The position numbers and the translations under genes are program-made. Below are positions 7,260 through 15,516 of a stretch of 35,884 nt of DNA, one piece after another. Numbering within the stretch: position 1 is the first letter of the stretch; the number at the start of each line of letters is the position of its first letter. Origin of the DNA: Rhodospirillaceae bacterium. GTDB taxonomy: Bacteria > Pseudomonadota > Alphaproteobacteria > GCA-2731375. Below the pieces are notes generated by a model, which worked only from the letters and a program-made list of their open reading frames with translations, ran no database searches and had not been told where the DNA came from. The stretch spans positions 1 through 35,884 of the forward strand of contig JABIRL010000229.1 in assembly GCA_018667855.1 (NCBI GenBank), in the 5' to 3' direction.

Positions 7260-10162
7260 CAGCGATCCTCCCCGAACCGGGCGCCATAGCGCAGAATTGT
7301 GGGTCGCGGCCGCACGCCGGGCGGCAGGGGCAGAGTTTTGAACTCAGGCTCGGTTATAGCGGCATCAGCTGGCGCCTTGGAAATCCGCACCCGCAGGTCG
7401 AACCAGGCGGCCTGCCCGGTGATGGGGTCGGCATTGGCCAGCCGGCCGCCGCCGTTCTGACTGTCGGGGGGCAACAGATCCTCGATCAGATGGTTCAGCA
7501 GAAAGCCCTTTTGCGCCTCCGGTGCATCCGCCGCCAAATTCCAGGCACCGGACCGTTTGCCGATGGCATTCCAGGTCCAGACCGTATGGTCGTTGACGCC
7601 GGCCATGATGCGCACCTGGGCCTTGATGCGGCCATGGCGGCTTTCCAGATAGGCCCAGCCGTCGTCCTCGATGCCCTGTTCCTTGGCCACGGCCTCGGAA
7701 ATATACAGGCGGTTGGCGGTATGGATCTGCCGCAGCCAGGCGTTTTGCGAGCCCCAGGAATGATACATCGCCGCCGGCCGCTGGCTGATGGCATGCAGGG
7801 GATAGTCCTCCGCCGCGGTACCGTCGACGGCGCTGGGCGGGTACCAGATCGGCAGGGGATCGAAAAACCGTTCGATCCGCTTGCGATGTTTATCGGGCGG
7901 TTGCAGCTCGCCCACACCGCGGGCGGCCAGGCGAAAGCGCTGCAGCGCCTCGGTATAAAGCTGCAGTACGATGGGGTCGCCATGGCCGATGAAACCCATT
8001 TTAACGGCGTAATCCAGATAGGCCCGGTTGCCGTGTTTGAAATAGCGCGCCTCGGGCGCCAGTTCGTCATACCAGAAGCATTCGTTTTCGATATAGCGGT
8101 CCAGCTGGTTCGGGTTCGGCGCGCCCGTGCCGTGGTCCTCGCCGTCCGCGCCGCGCCAGCCGGCCAGGGAGCCGACACCGGGTGCGCGTTCGTGATTGGC
8201 CAGATAATCGGGATAGCCGCCCGGATAACGCGCCGCGCCCGTATCGTCGACCAGTCCCGGCAGACCCAGGCGGACGCCCAGATCCAGCAGCACATCCTGG
8301 AACGGGCGCACATCGCGCAGGGTTTCCAGCACCGGCTGGCGGATCGCGTCCGCCGGCCCATCGGCGTTGGAGATCGGGCGGTCCAGCATGGAGACGCAGT
8401 CCCAGCGTTCCAGATAGGTGGTATCGGGAAAGATCAAGTCGGCATAGGCCACGGTCTCGGAATAGAAGGCATCCGCATAGATGATATGGGGGATTTTGTA
8501 TTCACCGCTGTCGGGATCCTTGTCCGTCAGCATGGCCATGGTTTCCGTCGTGTTCATGGACGAATTCCAGGCCATGTTGGCCATGTACATGAACAGGGTA
8601 TCGACCGGATAGGGATCGCCCCGGTGCGCATTGGCAATCACCGTGTGCATCATGCCGTGGGCCGACATGGGCGCTTCCCAGCTAAACGCATGGTCGATGC
8701 GGCAGGGGCCGCCATCCGCCTCCACCAACAAATCTTCCGGCCCTTGGGGAAAACCAAGCGGCGGGCCGCCCAGGGGCGTGCCGGGCACAACGTCGCCCGG
8801 CTTGCCGGCGGGTTTCAGGCCGGGCGGCGCTGGTTTCGGAAACGGCGGCTTGTAGCGGAAGCCGCCCGGTACATCGATGCTGCCCAGCAGCATTTGCAGC
8901 AAATGCAGACTGCGGCAGGTCTGAAAGCCGTTGGCATGGGCCGAGATGCCGCGCATGGCGTGAATGGCCACGGGCCGGCCGATCATTTGTTCCTGGCGCC
9001 GCCCGGCCCAATCGGTCCAGGGTATGTCCAGCACAACCTCTTCCTCAAAGGCGGCATGGGCCAGTTCGGCCGCGATGGTGCGAATGGTCTCCGCCGACAG
9101 GCCGGTCTGGTCGGCGACGGCGTCGGGGCCGTACTGACCATCCAGATAACGCTCCGCCAACAGATGGAACACGGGTACGCCGGCGCGGCCGTCGGGCAGG
9201 GTGACGCGGTCCTTCAGGCTGGGCGCGATGTCGGCTTCCAGTGCGTTGACCGCCGCGTTCCGGGTCGAATCCCAGCACAGGGGATTGCCGTCCCCATCGC
9301 GGGCGAACAGGCCGTCATCATCGGCGCCGGGATCCTCGATCACCAGCCAGGGTGCGTTGGTGTAACGGGCCAGATAATCCAGATCGACCTTGCCGGCGCG
9401 CAGCAATTCGTGCACCAGGGCCAGCACCAGCAAACCGTCGCTGCCCGGCGTTACGGCCAACCATTGATCGGCGATGGCGGCATAGCCCGTGCGTACCGGA
9501 TTGACCGCGACATATTTGGCGCCGTTTTCTTTCAGCTTGGCCAGGCCGGTCTTTATGGGGTTCGAATCATGATCCTCCGCCACCCCGAACATCATGAAAT
9601 AACGGCAATGCTCCCAATCAGGTTCGCCGAATTCCCAGAACGAGCCGCCGATGGAATATAACCCCGCCGCCGCCATGTTGACGGAACAGAAACCGCCGTG
9701 GGCCGCATGATTGGGCGTGCCGAACTGGCTGGCCCACCATCCCGTCAGCGCCTGACTTTGATCCCGGCCAGTGAAAAACGCCAACTTGCGTGGATCTTCG
9801 GCCCTGATTGGCGCCAGCCAGGATATGGCCAGCTCCAGCGCCTCCTCCCACTCAATGGCCTTGAACTCACCGCTGCCTCGCTCGCCCACGCGCAACAGGG
9901 GCTGTGACAATCGCGCGGGCGAATGATGCTGCATGATGCCGGCCGAACCTTTGGCACACAGCACGCCGCGATTGACGGGGTGGTTCTTGTTGCCCTCGAT
10001 ATAGCGCAACTCGCCATCGCGCAAATGCACCTTGATGCCGCAACGGCAGGCGCACATGTAGCAAGTGGTGTATTTAATTTCGTCCGAGACTTCCGGCGAC
10101 AAATCTACCCGCTCGGCATCCTTGGCCGCATCCGCTCCCGCGGCATCTTCCGCAATCGTCAT
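7259..10162 (-). CDS. soeA: Molybdopterin oxidoreductase catalytic subunit, probably sulfite dehydrogenase SoeA
   Basis: A 967-residue complex iron-sulfur molybdoenzyme subunit. The N-terminal [4Fe-4S] site is C34-x2-C37-x3-C41 ... C69 in TTCYMCACRCGIKVHLRDG and NRGVLCAKGSAG. The block TGRDQSQALTGWWASQFGTP followed by HGGFCSVNM puts Cys159 at the expected molybdenum-ligand position. Bis-MGD-binding blocks include FGVAEDHDSNPIKTGLAKL, IHAMRGISAHANGFQTCR and the C-terminal molydop-binding barrel. There is no Tat signal, so the protein is cytoplasmic. The overall pattern matches the alphaproteobacterial SoeA group, which oxidises sulfite from organosulfonate or thiosulfate metabolism. A DMSO, polysulfide or thiosulfate reductase relative remains possible. 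GGGAG lies nine bases upstream of the ATG. First gene of soeABC. Confidence 0.88.
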   Translation of the reverse strand: MTIAEDAAGADAAKDAERVDLSPEVSDEIKYTTCYMCACRCGIKVHLRDGELRYIEGNKNHPVNRGVLCAKGSAGIMQHHSPARLSQPLLRVGERGSGEFKAIEWEEALELAISWLAPIRAEDPRKLAFFTGRDQSQALTGWWASQFGTPNHAAHGGFCSVNMAAAGLYSIGGSFWEFGEPDWEHCRYFMMFGVAEDHDSNPIKTGLAKLKENGAKYVAVNPVRTGYAAIADQWLAVTPGSDGLLVLALVHELLRAGKVDLDYLARYTNAPWLVIEDPGADDDGLFARDGDGNPLCWDSTRNAAVNALEADIAPSLKDRVTLPDGRAGVPVFHLLAERYLDGQYGPDAVADQTGLSAETIRTIAAELAHAAFEEEVVLDIPWTDWAGRRQEQMIGRPVAIHAMRGISAHANGFQTCRSLHLLQMLLGSIDVPGGFRYKPPFPKPAPPGLKPAGKPGDVVPGTPLGGPPLGFPQGPEDLLVEADGGPCRIDHAFSWEAPMSAHGMMHTVIANAHRGDPYPVDTLFMYMANMAWNSSMNTTETMAMLTDKDPDSGEYKIPHIIYADAFYSETVAYADLIFPDTTYLERWDCVSMLDRPISNADGPADAIRQPVLETLRDVRPFQDVLLDLGVRLGLPGLVDDTGAARYPGGYPDYLANHERAPGVGSLAGWRGADGEDHGTGAPNPNQLDRYIENECFWYDELAPEARYFKHGNRAYLDYAVKMGFIGHGDPIVLQLYTEALQRFRLAARGVGELQPPDKHRKRIERFFDPLPIWYPPSAVDGTAAEDYPLHAISQRPAAMYHSWGSQNAWLRQIHTANRLYISEAVAKEQGIEDDGWAYLESRHGRIKAQVRIMAGVNDHTVWTWNAIGKRSGAWNLAADAPEAQKGFLLNHLIEDLLPPDSQNGGGRLANADPITGQAAWFDLRVRISKAPADAAITEPEFKTLPLPPGVRPRPTILRYGARFGEDR

Positions 10163-10293
10163 TCAGGTGGGCTCCCACGCGCCGCACCCGGGCGGCATCA
10201 ACTTTGATCGATTATAATTGACTGTGGGCAAGTGTACAATTGGCTGATCAAGGTCAAACAGGCAAGATCAGAATTTAAGGGCCTTCTGGCCAG

Positions 10294-10476
10294 TTATGGG
10301 CGGCGTTTACCCGCGTCAGTCAGACCGCGACCGGCCTCCAGGCGGGCTTCGATATGAACGCACGAGACCTCGGCCGAGCGAAAGGCCATGAGCTTGTCGA
10401 ACAGGGTTTCGACCTTGCCGATATCCCTGCGGTCTTTCAGGCGGTCGCGGTAGGGTTTTGCCTTATGATCGGTCAT
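10294..10476 (-). CDS. Small hypothetical protein (60 aa)
   Basis: A short ORF starting MTDHKAKPYRDRLKDRRDIG, highly charged at the N-terminus, with no membrane segment or known motif. A purine-rich GAAGGGA ribosome-binding site lies about six bases upstream of the ATG. The gene diverges from the GNAT gene at 10544 with 67 bp between starts, a reasonable shared promoter space. I do not recognise a family. The good ribosome-binding site and the lack of a competing gene support it. It could still be a chance ORF. Confidence 0.5.
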   Translation of the reverse strand: MTDHKAKPYRDRLKDRRDIGKVETLFDKLMAFRSAEVSCVHIEARLEAGRGLTDAGKRRP

Positions 10477-10543
10477 GGCGGTTTCCCTTCATGCGTCACC
10501 GTAGCCTATTATCGGCCAAGCGTTGAGGGCAAAGGAGCATTTC

Positions 10544-11056
10544 ATGGACCAGGCATCAATCCGGCCCGCCCGTACGGAAGACGCCGGCGCGATACAGGCG
10601 ATTTATCGGCCTGTCGTGGTGGAGACGGCCATTTCGTTTGAGATGGAACCGCCCACGGTGGTTGAAATGGCCCAGAGGATCGCCAATGTCAGCGAAAGCC
10701 ATGCCTGGCTGGTGGCGGAGGTGGACGGCAGGGTTGCCGGTTACGCCTATGGTACGCCGCACCGTCCGCGCGCCGCCTATGGGCATTCGGTCGAGACCTC
10801 GGCCTATATGGACGACGACTATCGCGGCCGCGGGATCGCGGGTCGGCTTTATGACAGATTATTCGTGGAATTGGCGGAAAAGGGCTATTTCCACGCCTTC
10901 GCCGGCATCACCCTGCCCAACGCGGCCAGCGTGGCGTTGCATAAATCCGTTGGTTTCACGGCCATCGGCAGTTTTCCCAGCGTGGGTTTCAAATTAGGCG
11001 CCTGGCACGATGTGTCCTGGTGGTACTGCAAAATTCAGGATGGCATACCCGTTTAG
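10544..11056 (+). CDS. GNAT-family N-acetyltransferase (phosphinothricin acetyltransferase-like)
   Basis: A 170-residue GCN5-related acetyltransferase that moves acetyl from acetyl-CoA to an amine. The layout matches the Pat/Bar subfamily: SIRPARTEDAGAIQAIYRPVV at the start, the FEMEPPTVVEMAQRI substrate region, VAGYAYGTPHRPRAAY, VETSAYMDDDYRGRGIAGRLYDRL with the acetyl-CoA pyrophosphate loop (RGRGIA), and VALHKSVGFTAIGSFPSVGFKLGAWHDVSWW. The substrate cannot be read from sequence; methionine sulfoximine or phosphinothricin-like amino acids are typical. ATG 10544 is preceded by AAAGGAG at good spacing; an upstream in-frame start at 10523 has none. Confidence 0.88.
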   Translation: MDQASIRPARTEDAGAIQAIYRPVVVETAISFEMEPPTVVEMAQRIANVSESHAWLVAEVDGRVAGYAYGTPHRPRAAYGHSVETSAYMDDDYRGRGIAGRLYDRLFVELAEKGYFHAFAGITLPNAASVALHKSVGFTAIGSFPSVGFKLGAWHDVSWWYCKIQDGIPV

Positions 11057-11401
11057 GGTCTTGGACCAATTGCCTGGAAATTTTTTTTAGACTTTCCGCG
11101 CAGGTCGGCTGAAGCGCTGATTTCATTAACTATTGTCGCGAGCAAACGCCCAAGAATTTGGCCGTGGAGGCGCCTCGGCGATCTCAATTCAACTTTACGT
11201 AATATAAAATTAACAAAAGACGTCGATTATGTTGTTTCGATTACAAATCAACTGGGGCGTCCGGACGTTATGAAGCCGGGCTGATGCGGGGAAATCACGG
11301 ACATTTAATCACCAACGTTCAATTTGCCACCGCAATCAAGTTCACCAAAGAACGCGTCATCACAAGAAATGAACCAGATCTTGCAAACGAGGACACACGC
11401 C
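11057..11401. other. Non-coding, AT-rich upstream region of the chemoreceptor gene
   Basis: This 345-bp stretch is AT-rich compared with its surroundings, notably the run TAATATAAAATTAAC near 11205-11215, and should contain the chemoreceptor promoter. A T8 run at 11091-11098 follows the GNAT gene without a convincing stem before it. A ten-base palindrome, CGTCCGGACG, is at 11258-11267. An in-frame TTG at 11324 and ATG at 11369 extend the chemoreceptor frame into the region but lack clear ribosome-binding sites. I see no RNA gene or riboswitch. Confidence 0.5.
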
Positions 11402-13234
11402 ATGAACCAAGAAACCAATGCGGAAATGCCGTCCCACGAAGCTGATATTGACGACGGCACGGAATTGACCGACGACGTGAAGCAATCAAGCTTCAGCCTG
11501 TCGGTCGGCCAGAAGCTGATGGGGGTGGTATCGATCTGCCTCATGTTGCTGGTGGCGACGGCGGGCAGCGGCCTTTACCAGTTGAACAACATCGGCGGCG
11601 AGATCGAGGCAATTGCCGAACAGGATATGCCGCTGACCGAGATAATCACCAAAATCACCGTGCACCAGCTGGAACAGGCGATCTCGTTCGAGCGCGCCAT
11701 CCGTTTCGGCGAAGAGATGCAAGGGGATGAGGCGAAGGGCGCGGACTTCAAGAAATCCGTGACGAAATTCAATAATTTGAGCGCCAAAACAACAGAAGAG
11801 ATCAAGCAGGGCGAAGCGTTGGCCGAGACGGTAATCTCGGCCGCCCACAGCGAGGAAGAAAAAGCCGAGTTCGTGGCGGTGCTGGGTCAGCTCGAAGCGA
11901 TTGAACATGCCCATGACGGTTATGAGAAACACGCGCGAGAGGTCTTCTCCGCCTTCGTCGCGCATGACAAAAAACATGCTCTCGAATTAGCGCACAAGAC
12001 CGAGGCGGAAGAAGATAAACTCAACCACCAGCTCGAAGCCTTGCTGACTGAGATCGAGGTCTTTACCGAGACCGCCCTGCTGCGGGCCGAGGAACACGAA
12101 AAGCAGGCCATTAAACTGATGGCTATTCTGGCCGTAACCGCGACCTTGGGCGGGCTGATCCTGACCTTTTGGGTTGTACGCTCTTTCATCGTAGGGCCGC
12201 TGACCGAGGTTGTCGCGGCTCTCAACGCGTTGGCCGCCGGTGATACCAGCGCCGACGTCAAACTTCGGGCCGACGACGAGATCGGCCAGGTGGTCCGGGC
12301 CTTCATAACATTCCGGGCCCAGAGCGTGGAAAATCAACGCCTCAAGGTCGAGGCCGAGGAGCGCGAAAAACAAATCGCCGAGGAGCGCCGTCAAACATTG
12401 CTGCAAATGGCCGACAATATGGAATCCAGCGTCAAGAGCATCGTCGACAACGTTGCCTCCCAGGCCACCGAGATGGAGGCGTCAGCCGGTTCTCTTTCGG
12501 CGACGGCGGAGCAAACGACCCGGCAGTCGGCGAACGCTGCCGCCGCCTCCAATCAGGCAAGCTCCAACGTTCAGACCGTGGCCGCCGCCTCGGAGGAGCT
12601 CTCAAGCTCGATTTCCGAGATCTCGCAGCAAGTCAGTAAATCGGCTGATATCTCAAGCTCCGCGGCCGGCAATGCCGAGCAGGCAACGGGGCAGATCGAG
12701 GGTCTGGCCGACGCTTCGCAGAAAATTGGCGACGTTGTGAATTTGATCAACGATATTGCCTCGCAGACAAATCTGCTGGCCCTGAACGCGACGATCGAAG
12801 CGGCCCGCGCCGGTGAGGCTGGCAAAGGTTTTGCCGTGGTTGCTTCCGAAGTCAAGAATTTGGCCAACCAGACAGCCAAGGCGACGGAAGAAATCGCCGG
12901 GCAGGTCAATGGCATCCAGGGCGCCACGAACGAAGCGGTTCAGGCGGTTGGTGGTATTGCCAAGACGATCATGGATATCAATGAAATTGCCGGATCGATC
13001 GCCGCCGCCGTGGAAGAGCAAGGTGCCGCAACCAGTGAAATCAGCCGCAATGCGCAAGAGGCGGCATCCGGTACCGAGCAGGTCAATTCCAACATCGAGG
13101 GCGTCAGTCAAGCCGCCAACGAAACCGGACGGGCCGCCGGCGAGATGCTGCAGGGTGCGAAGGATCTTTCGCATCAGGCGGAGCAGCTCAGCAATGAAGT
13201 CGATAATTTCCTGGCCGAGGTGCGTGCCGCCTGA
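11402..13234 (+). CDS. Methyl-accepting chemotaxis protein (transmembrane chemoreceptor)
   Basis: A 610-residue chemoreceptor. The order is a short cytoplasmic N-terminus, TM1 (about residues 40-60, [17 protein letters not shown]), a periplasmic helical sensor domain of about 175 residues rich in E/K/A, TM2 ([19 protein letters not shown]), HAMP ([32 protein letters not shown]) and a signalling domain with the hairpin-tip sequence [42 protein letters not shown]. It signals through CheA/CheW. No C-terminal CheR/CheB-tethering pentapeptide is present (the end reads NFLAEVRAA). The ligand is unknown. ATG 11402 was chosen because GAGGA lies about nine bases upstream; TTG 11324 would give 636 residues. 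The gene stands alone, followed by a clear terminator. Confidence 0.93.
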   Translation: MNQETNAEMPSHEADIDDGTELTDDVKQSSFSLSVGQKLMGVVSICLMLLVATAGSGLYQLNNIGGEIEAIAEQDMPLTEIITKITVHQLEQAISFERAIRFGEEMQGDEAKGADFKKSVTKFNNLSAKTTEEIKQGEALAETVISAAHSEEEKAEFVAVLGQLEAIEHAHDGYEKHAREVFSAFVAHDKKHALELAHKTEAEEDKLNHQLEALLTEIEVFTETALLRAEEHEKQAIKLMAILAVTATLGGLILTFWVVRSFIVGPLTEVVAALNALAAGDTSADVKLRADDEIGQVVRAFITFRAQSVENQRLKVEAEEREKQIAEERRQTLLQMADNMESSVKSIVDNVASQATEMEASAGSLSATAEQTTRQSANAAAASNQASSNVQTVAAASEELSSSISEISQQVSKSADISSSAAGNAEQATGQIEGLADASQKIGDVVNLINDIASQTNLLALNATIEAARAGEAGKGFAVVASEVKNLANQTAKATEEIAGQVNGIQGATNEAVQAVGGIAKTIMDINEIAGSIAAAVEEQGAATSEISRNAQEAASGTEQVNSNIEGVSQAANETGRAAGEMLQGAKDLSHQAEQLSNEVDNFLAEVRAA

Positions 13235-13262
13235 CTGCTGGCCTTACGTCTATCAAACAATT

Positions 13263-13299
13263 GGGGGTGGCGCATTTGGGCGCCACTCCCTCTTTTTTT
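13263..13299 (+). terminator. Rho-independent terminator after the chemoreceptor gene
   Basis: An 11-bp stem, 13263-13273 with 13280-13290 (GGGGGTGGCGC with GCGCCACTCCC, one G-U pair), with a six-base loop. It is followed by TCTTTTTTT at 13291-13299. It begins 28 bases after the chemoreceptor stop and sits between convergent genes. Confidence 0.88.
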
Positions 13300-13331
13300 G
13301 GGTGGCCCGGAAACTACGTGGGTCGTTCAAT

Positions 13332-14588
13332 TCAGAAAGTAGATTTGCGCCTTCGAAAATGCGGCCAGACCAAAGCGGCGACAGCCAGGGCGGCCAGGCC
13401 TTCGACGGCGATGATGCCGACGGCCATGGCGCCGCCGAACCAATCCGCCAGTAGGCCCACCTGCAGAATTCCCGATGGGCTGACGCCGATACAGACCGCA
13501 AGAACTCCCATCAGGCGGCCGCGCATTTCAGGTGGGGCGGCGGTGAAAATGATGGTGCTTTGCATGGCGGCAAACCCGGCCACGCCCAGGCCTGCCAGGA
13601 ACAGCAGACCCAGGGACAAGGCGTAGTCCCGGGAGAAAGAAAAGGCGACAAGGGCGCCGAGAAAAAAGATCGAGCCATAAAAATAGATGCTTGAATAATG
13701 CCTTGGCCGGGCCAAATTCGCTATGAAAAGAGCGCCGAGCAGTCCGCCCGCCGCATCCGCCGACAATAACAATCCCGTGGCCACCGCGCCCTGGCCCAGC
13801 ACCTGGCCGCCGATCACCGGCACCATGGCGCCATAGGGAAAACCGCAGATGTTCATCACCATCGTCACGTACAGCGTACCCATGAGCACCGGATTGGTGC
13901 GGATATAGCTTAACCCCTCGATGATCTGGCCCAGGATGCGCGGCGCGCCCGTGCCGTGATGGGGGGCATGATATTCCGCTGTCCAGACTAGAATGAAGCC
14001 GAGGCCAAACAGCACCACGCCCAGCACATAAACCCCGGGCAGGCCGAACTGGGTCAGCACCAGGCCGCCCAGGGCCGGGCCGATCAGGCGCATGCAATGG
14101 TTGGTGGCGCTGTCCAGGGTCAGGGCCACGCCGGCCCCGGCAGTGCCGGCTTCCGTCGAGGCGATAATACCCAGCATGGCCCGGCGCACGGGAAATTCCA
14201 GGGTGCCGTACAGGCCGGAAATGAACATGCCCAGGGCCACATGCCACAGTTCGATTTGATCCGTGATGGCCAGAACGGCAAGGACGGCGGAGGTCAACGC
14301 CAGGGTCGCCATGCCCACCAGCAGCATCACCCGGCGGTCGAAGCCATCGGCGATGGCGCCCGTGAAGGCGCCCAGCAACAGCATGGGCACGGTCCGCGCC
14401 ATGGTGATCAGCGCCACCATGAGGGCCGATTGCGTCACTTCGAAGGTGAACACCCCGATGGCCAGCATTTCCAGCCAGCGCATCATCCAGCCCAGGGCGC
14501 CGGCAATCCAGATGCGGCGGAAGTTACCGTCCCGGATCAACGTCAGCGGCGTGACGGTAACTTCCGCTCTGGTCCCGGTGTCTGACAA
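13332..14588 (-). CDS. Major facilitator superfamily transporter (MFS_3/EntS-like exporter)
   Basis: A 418-residue protein with about 12 hydrophobic helices in two halves. The opening DGNFRRIWIAGALGWMMRWLEMLAIGVF and the loop AFTGAIADGFDRRVMLLVGM (the MFS motif-A position) are typical of the EntS-like MFS_3 group, which contains siderophore and drug exporters. A second-half counterpart reads GALFIANLARPRHYSSIYFYG, and AAPPEMRGRLMGVLAVCIGVSP is the usual MFS_3 signature near TM11. The substrate cannot be told. It starts 10 bp after the selenoprotein gene ends and closes the five-gene minus-strand run. It converges with the chemoreceptor gene, with the terminator between them. Confidence 0.88.
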   Translation of the reverse strand: MSDTGTRAEVTVTPLTLIRDGNFRRIWIAGALGWMMRWLEMLAIGVFTFEVTQSALMVALITMARTVPMLLLGAFTGAIADGFDRRVMLLVGMATLALTSAVLAVLAITDQIELWHVALGMFISGLYGTLEFPVRRAMLGIIASTEAGTAGAGVALTLDSATNHCMRLIGPALGGLVLTQFGLPGVYVLGVVLFGLGFILVWTAEYHAPHHGTGAPRILGQIIEGLSYIRTNPVLMGTLYVTMVMNICGFPYGAMVPVIGGQVLGQGAVATGLLLSADAAGGLLGALFIANLARPRHYSSIYFYGSIFFLGALVAFSFSRDYALSLGLLFLAGLGVAGFAAMQSTIIFTAAPPEMRGRLMGVLAVCIGVSPSGILQVGLLADWFGGAMAVGIIAVEGLAALAVAALVWPHFRRRKSTF

Positions 14589-14598
14589 AACTCCTGTC

Positions 14599-15483
14599 TT
14601 AGTCGCCCGCCGCCGCCATCGCCGCCTCGGCCAGCTGCCGGTCCGCCTCTAGCTGATAGCGCGGGGTCAAATCACGTGGCTGGCGCGCATCGTCGGCGCC
14701 GTCATCCGATGCCGCGTCTTTCCAGCCTTCGCCCCCGGGCCATTTCTGATCCAGATGGATAAGTCCGCCCGGCTCTTGGATGCGGTCGAAAGCGGTGAAG
14801 GCTTCCCGCGCGATGGCAAGCTGGCTGGCTGGGTCAAACGCCGGGCCGCCGCCATGGCCCAGGGGAACGTCCATGAACACGGCGCGGGGCGGCCAGCCGT
14901 ATTTGACGATATCCAGGGCCGTGCCCATCACCAGGGTGGGGATGCCGCGTTCTTCCAGGTAACGTGCGATCAGACACACGGTCTGATGACACACCGGTCA
15001 CAACGGTACCAGATAGGCGACCTCGACGCCCTCCCGGGCGAAGGCCTCGTACATGGCCGGGGCCAGTTCCTCGTCCACCCGGCGTTTGGAATAGACCGCG
15101 CCCATGCAGGAAAACACATTGTCCGCCACGCTGCCGATCACGCCTTCATCGGCCAGCGTGCGCAGGGGCTCCAGGGGGAAGGCGCAATTGGGGTCGCGCC
15201 GGGCGTCGGGCAGATAATTTTCCGTCAGATGGGAAAACCGCAGACCCTCCATCGGCGTCGCCGACGGGATGATCCGGTGGGAGGTATCATCCTTGTAAAA
15301 ATAAGCTTCCTGCCCCGCCACATAAGTTCCGGCGGTGGACATCATGCCGATTTTGCAATCCGACAGCGGTTTCGCCAATGGCGTCCAGGGCGGTGAATCC
15401 TCCGCCTTGTGCCAGCCGTAGGGGTCATAGCCAAGCTTGCTATACTTCTCCCGAATTGTCTTCATATATTCAACTGTGCTCAC
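14599..15483 (-). CDS. GrdB-family (glycine/betaine/sarcosine/proline reductase type) selenoprotein with in-frame UGA read as selenocysteine
   Basis: Two adjacent open frames, 14998-15483 and 14599-14997, are in the same phase and are separated only by TGA at 14998-15000. Read through, they give one 294-residue protein. The N-terminal half (DCKIGMMSTAGTYV, DDTSHRIIPSATP, DPNCAFPLEPLRTLADEGVIG) and C-terminal half (VCHQTVCLIARYLEERGIPT, GWPPRAVFMDVPLGHGGGPA) are both recognisable GrdB-family (Pfam GRDB) segments. The junction reads YLVPL-U-PVCHQT, placing Sec162 in a U-x-x-C redox motif where relatives carry Sec or Cys. A SECIS-like hairpin follows the UGA, and no other stop interrupts the frame. 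The reaction is unknown; the classic GrdB partners are absent. It lies between an acyl-CoA dehydrogenase and an MFS gene. A nonsense mutation is the alternative. Confidence 0.85.
14963..14993 (-). promoter_or_regulatory. Putative bacterial SECIS element just downstream of the UGA codon
   Basis: Counting the U of UGA as mRNA base 1, bases 14-20 (AUCAGAC) pair perfectly with bases 26-32 (GUCUGAU), leaving the five-base loop CGUGU at 21-25, with G at 22 and U at 23. After one C-C mismatch the stem extends outward through GC, AU and wobble pairs to bases 8 and 38. A small apical loop with an early G about 18 bases after the UGA fits the known bacterial SECIS pattern. It lies within the coding sequence, as bacterial SECIS elements do. 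Confidence 0.75.
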
Positions 15484-15516
15484 GTCGATACTCCCGTTGC
15501 CGCTTTGCCTGTCAGT

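Noticed and set aside
7490-9661. 723-codon open frame on the plus strand opposite soeA
   Set aside because: It lies fully antisense to a well-supported catalytic subunit. GC-rich codon use keeps the opposite frame open, and its translation shows no family motif.
10163-10293. FNR-like site upstream of soeA
   Set aside because: TTGATC and ATCAA-like half sites occur, but not with the TTGAT-N4-ATCAA spacing, so no regulator can be named.
11091-11098. T8 run after the GNAT gene as a terminator
   Set aside because: Only a four-bp stem (GGTC/GACC) precedes it, and at the wrong distance. This is not enough to call a terminator.
14599-14994. Separate gene starting at GTG 14994 after the UGA
   Set aside because: There is no ribosome-binding site, and the first residues continue the conserved GrdB-family motif begun before the UGA. 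A single read-through product is a better explanation.
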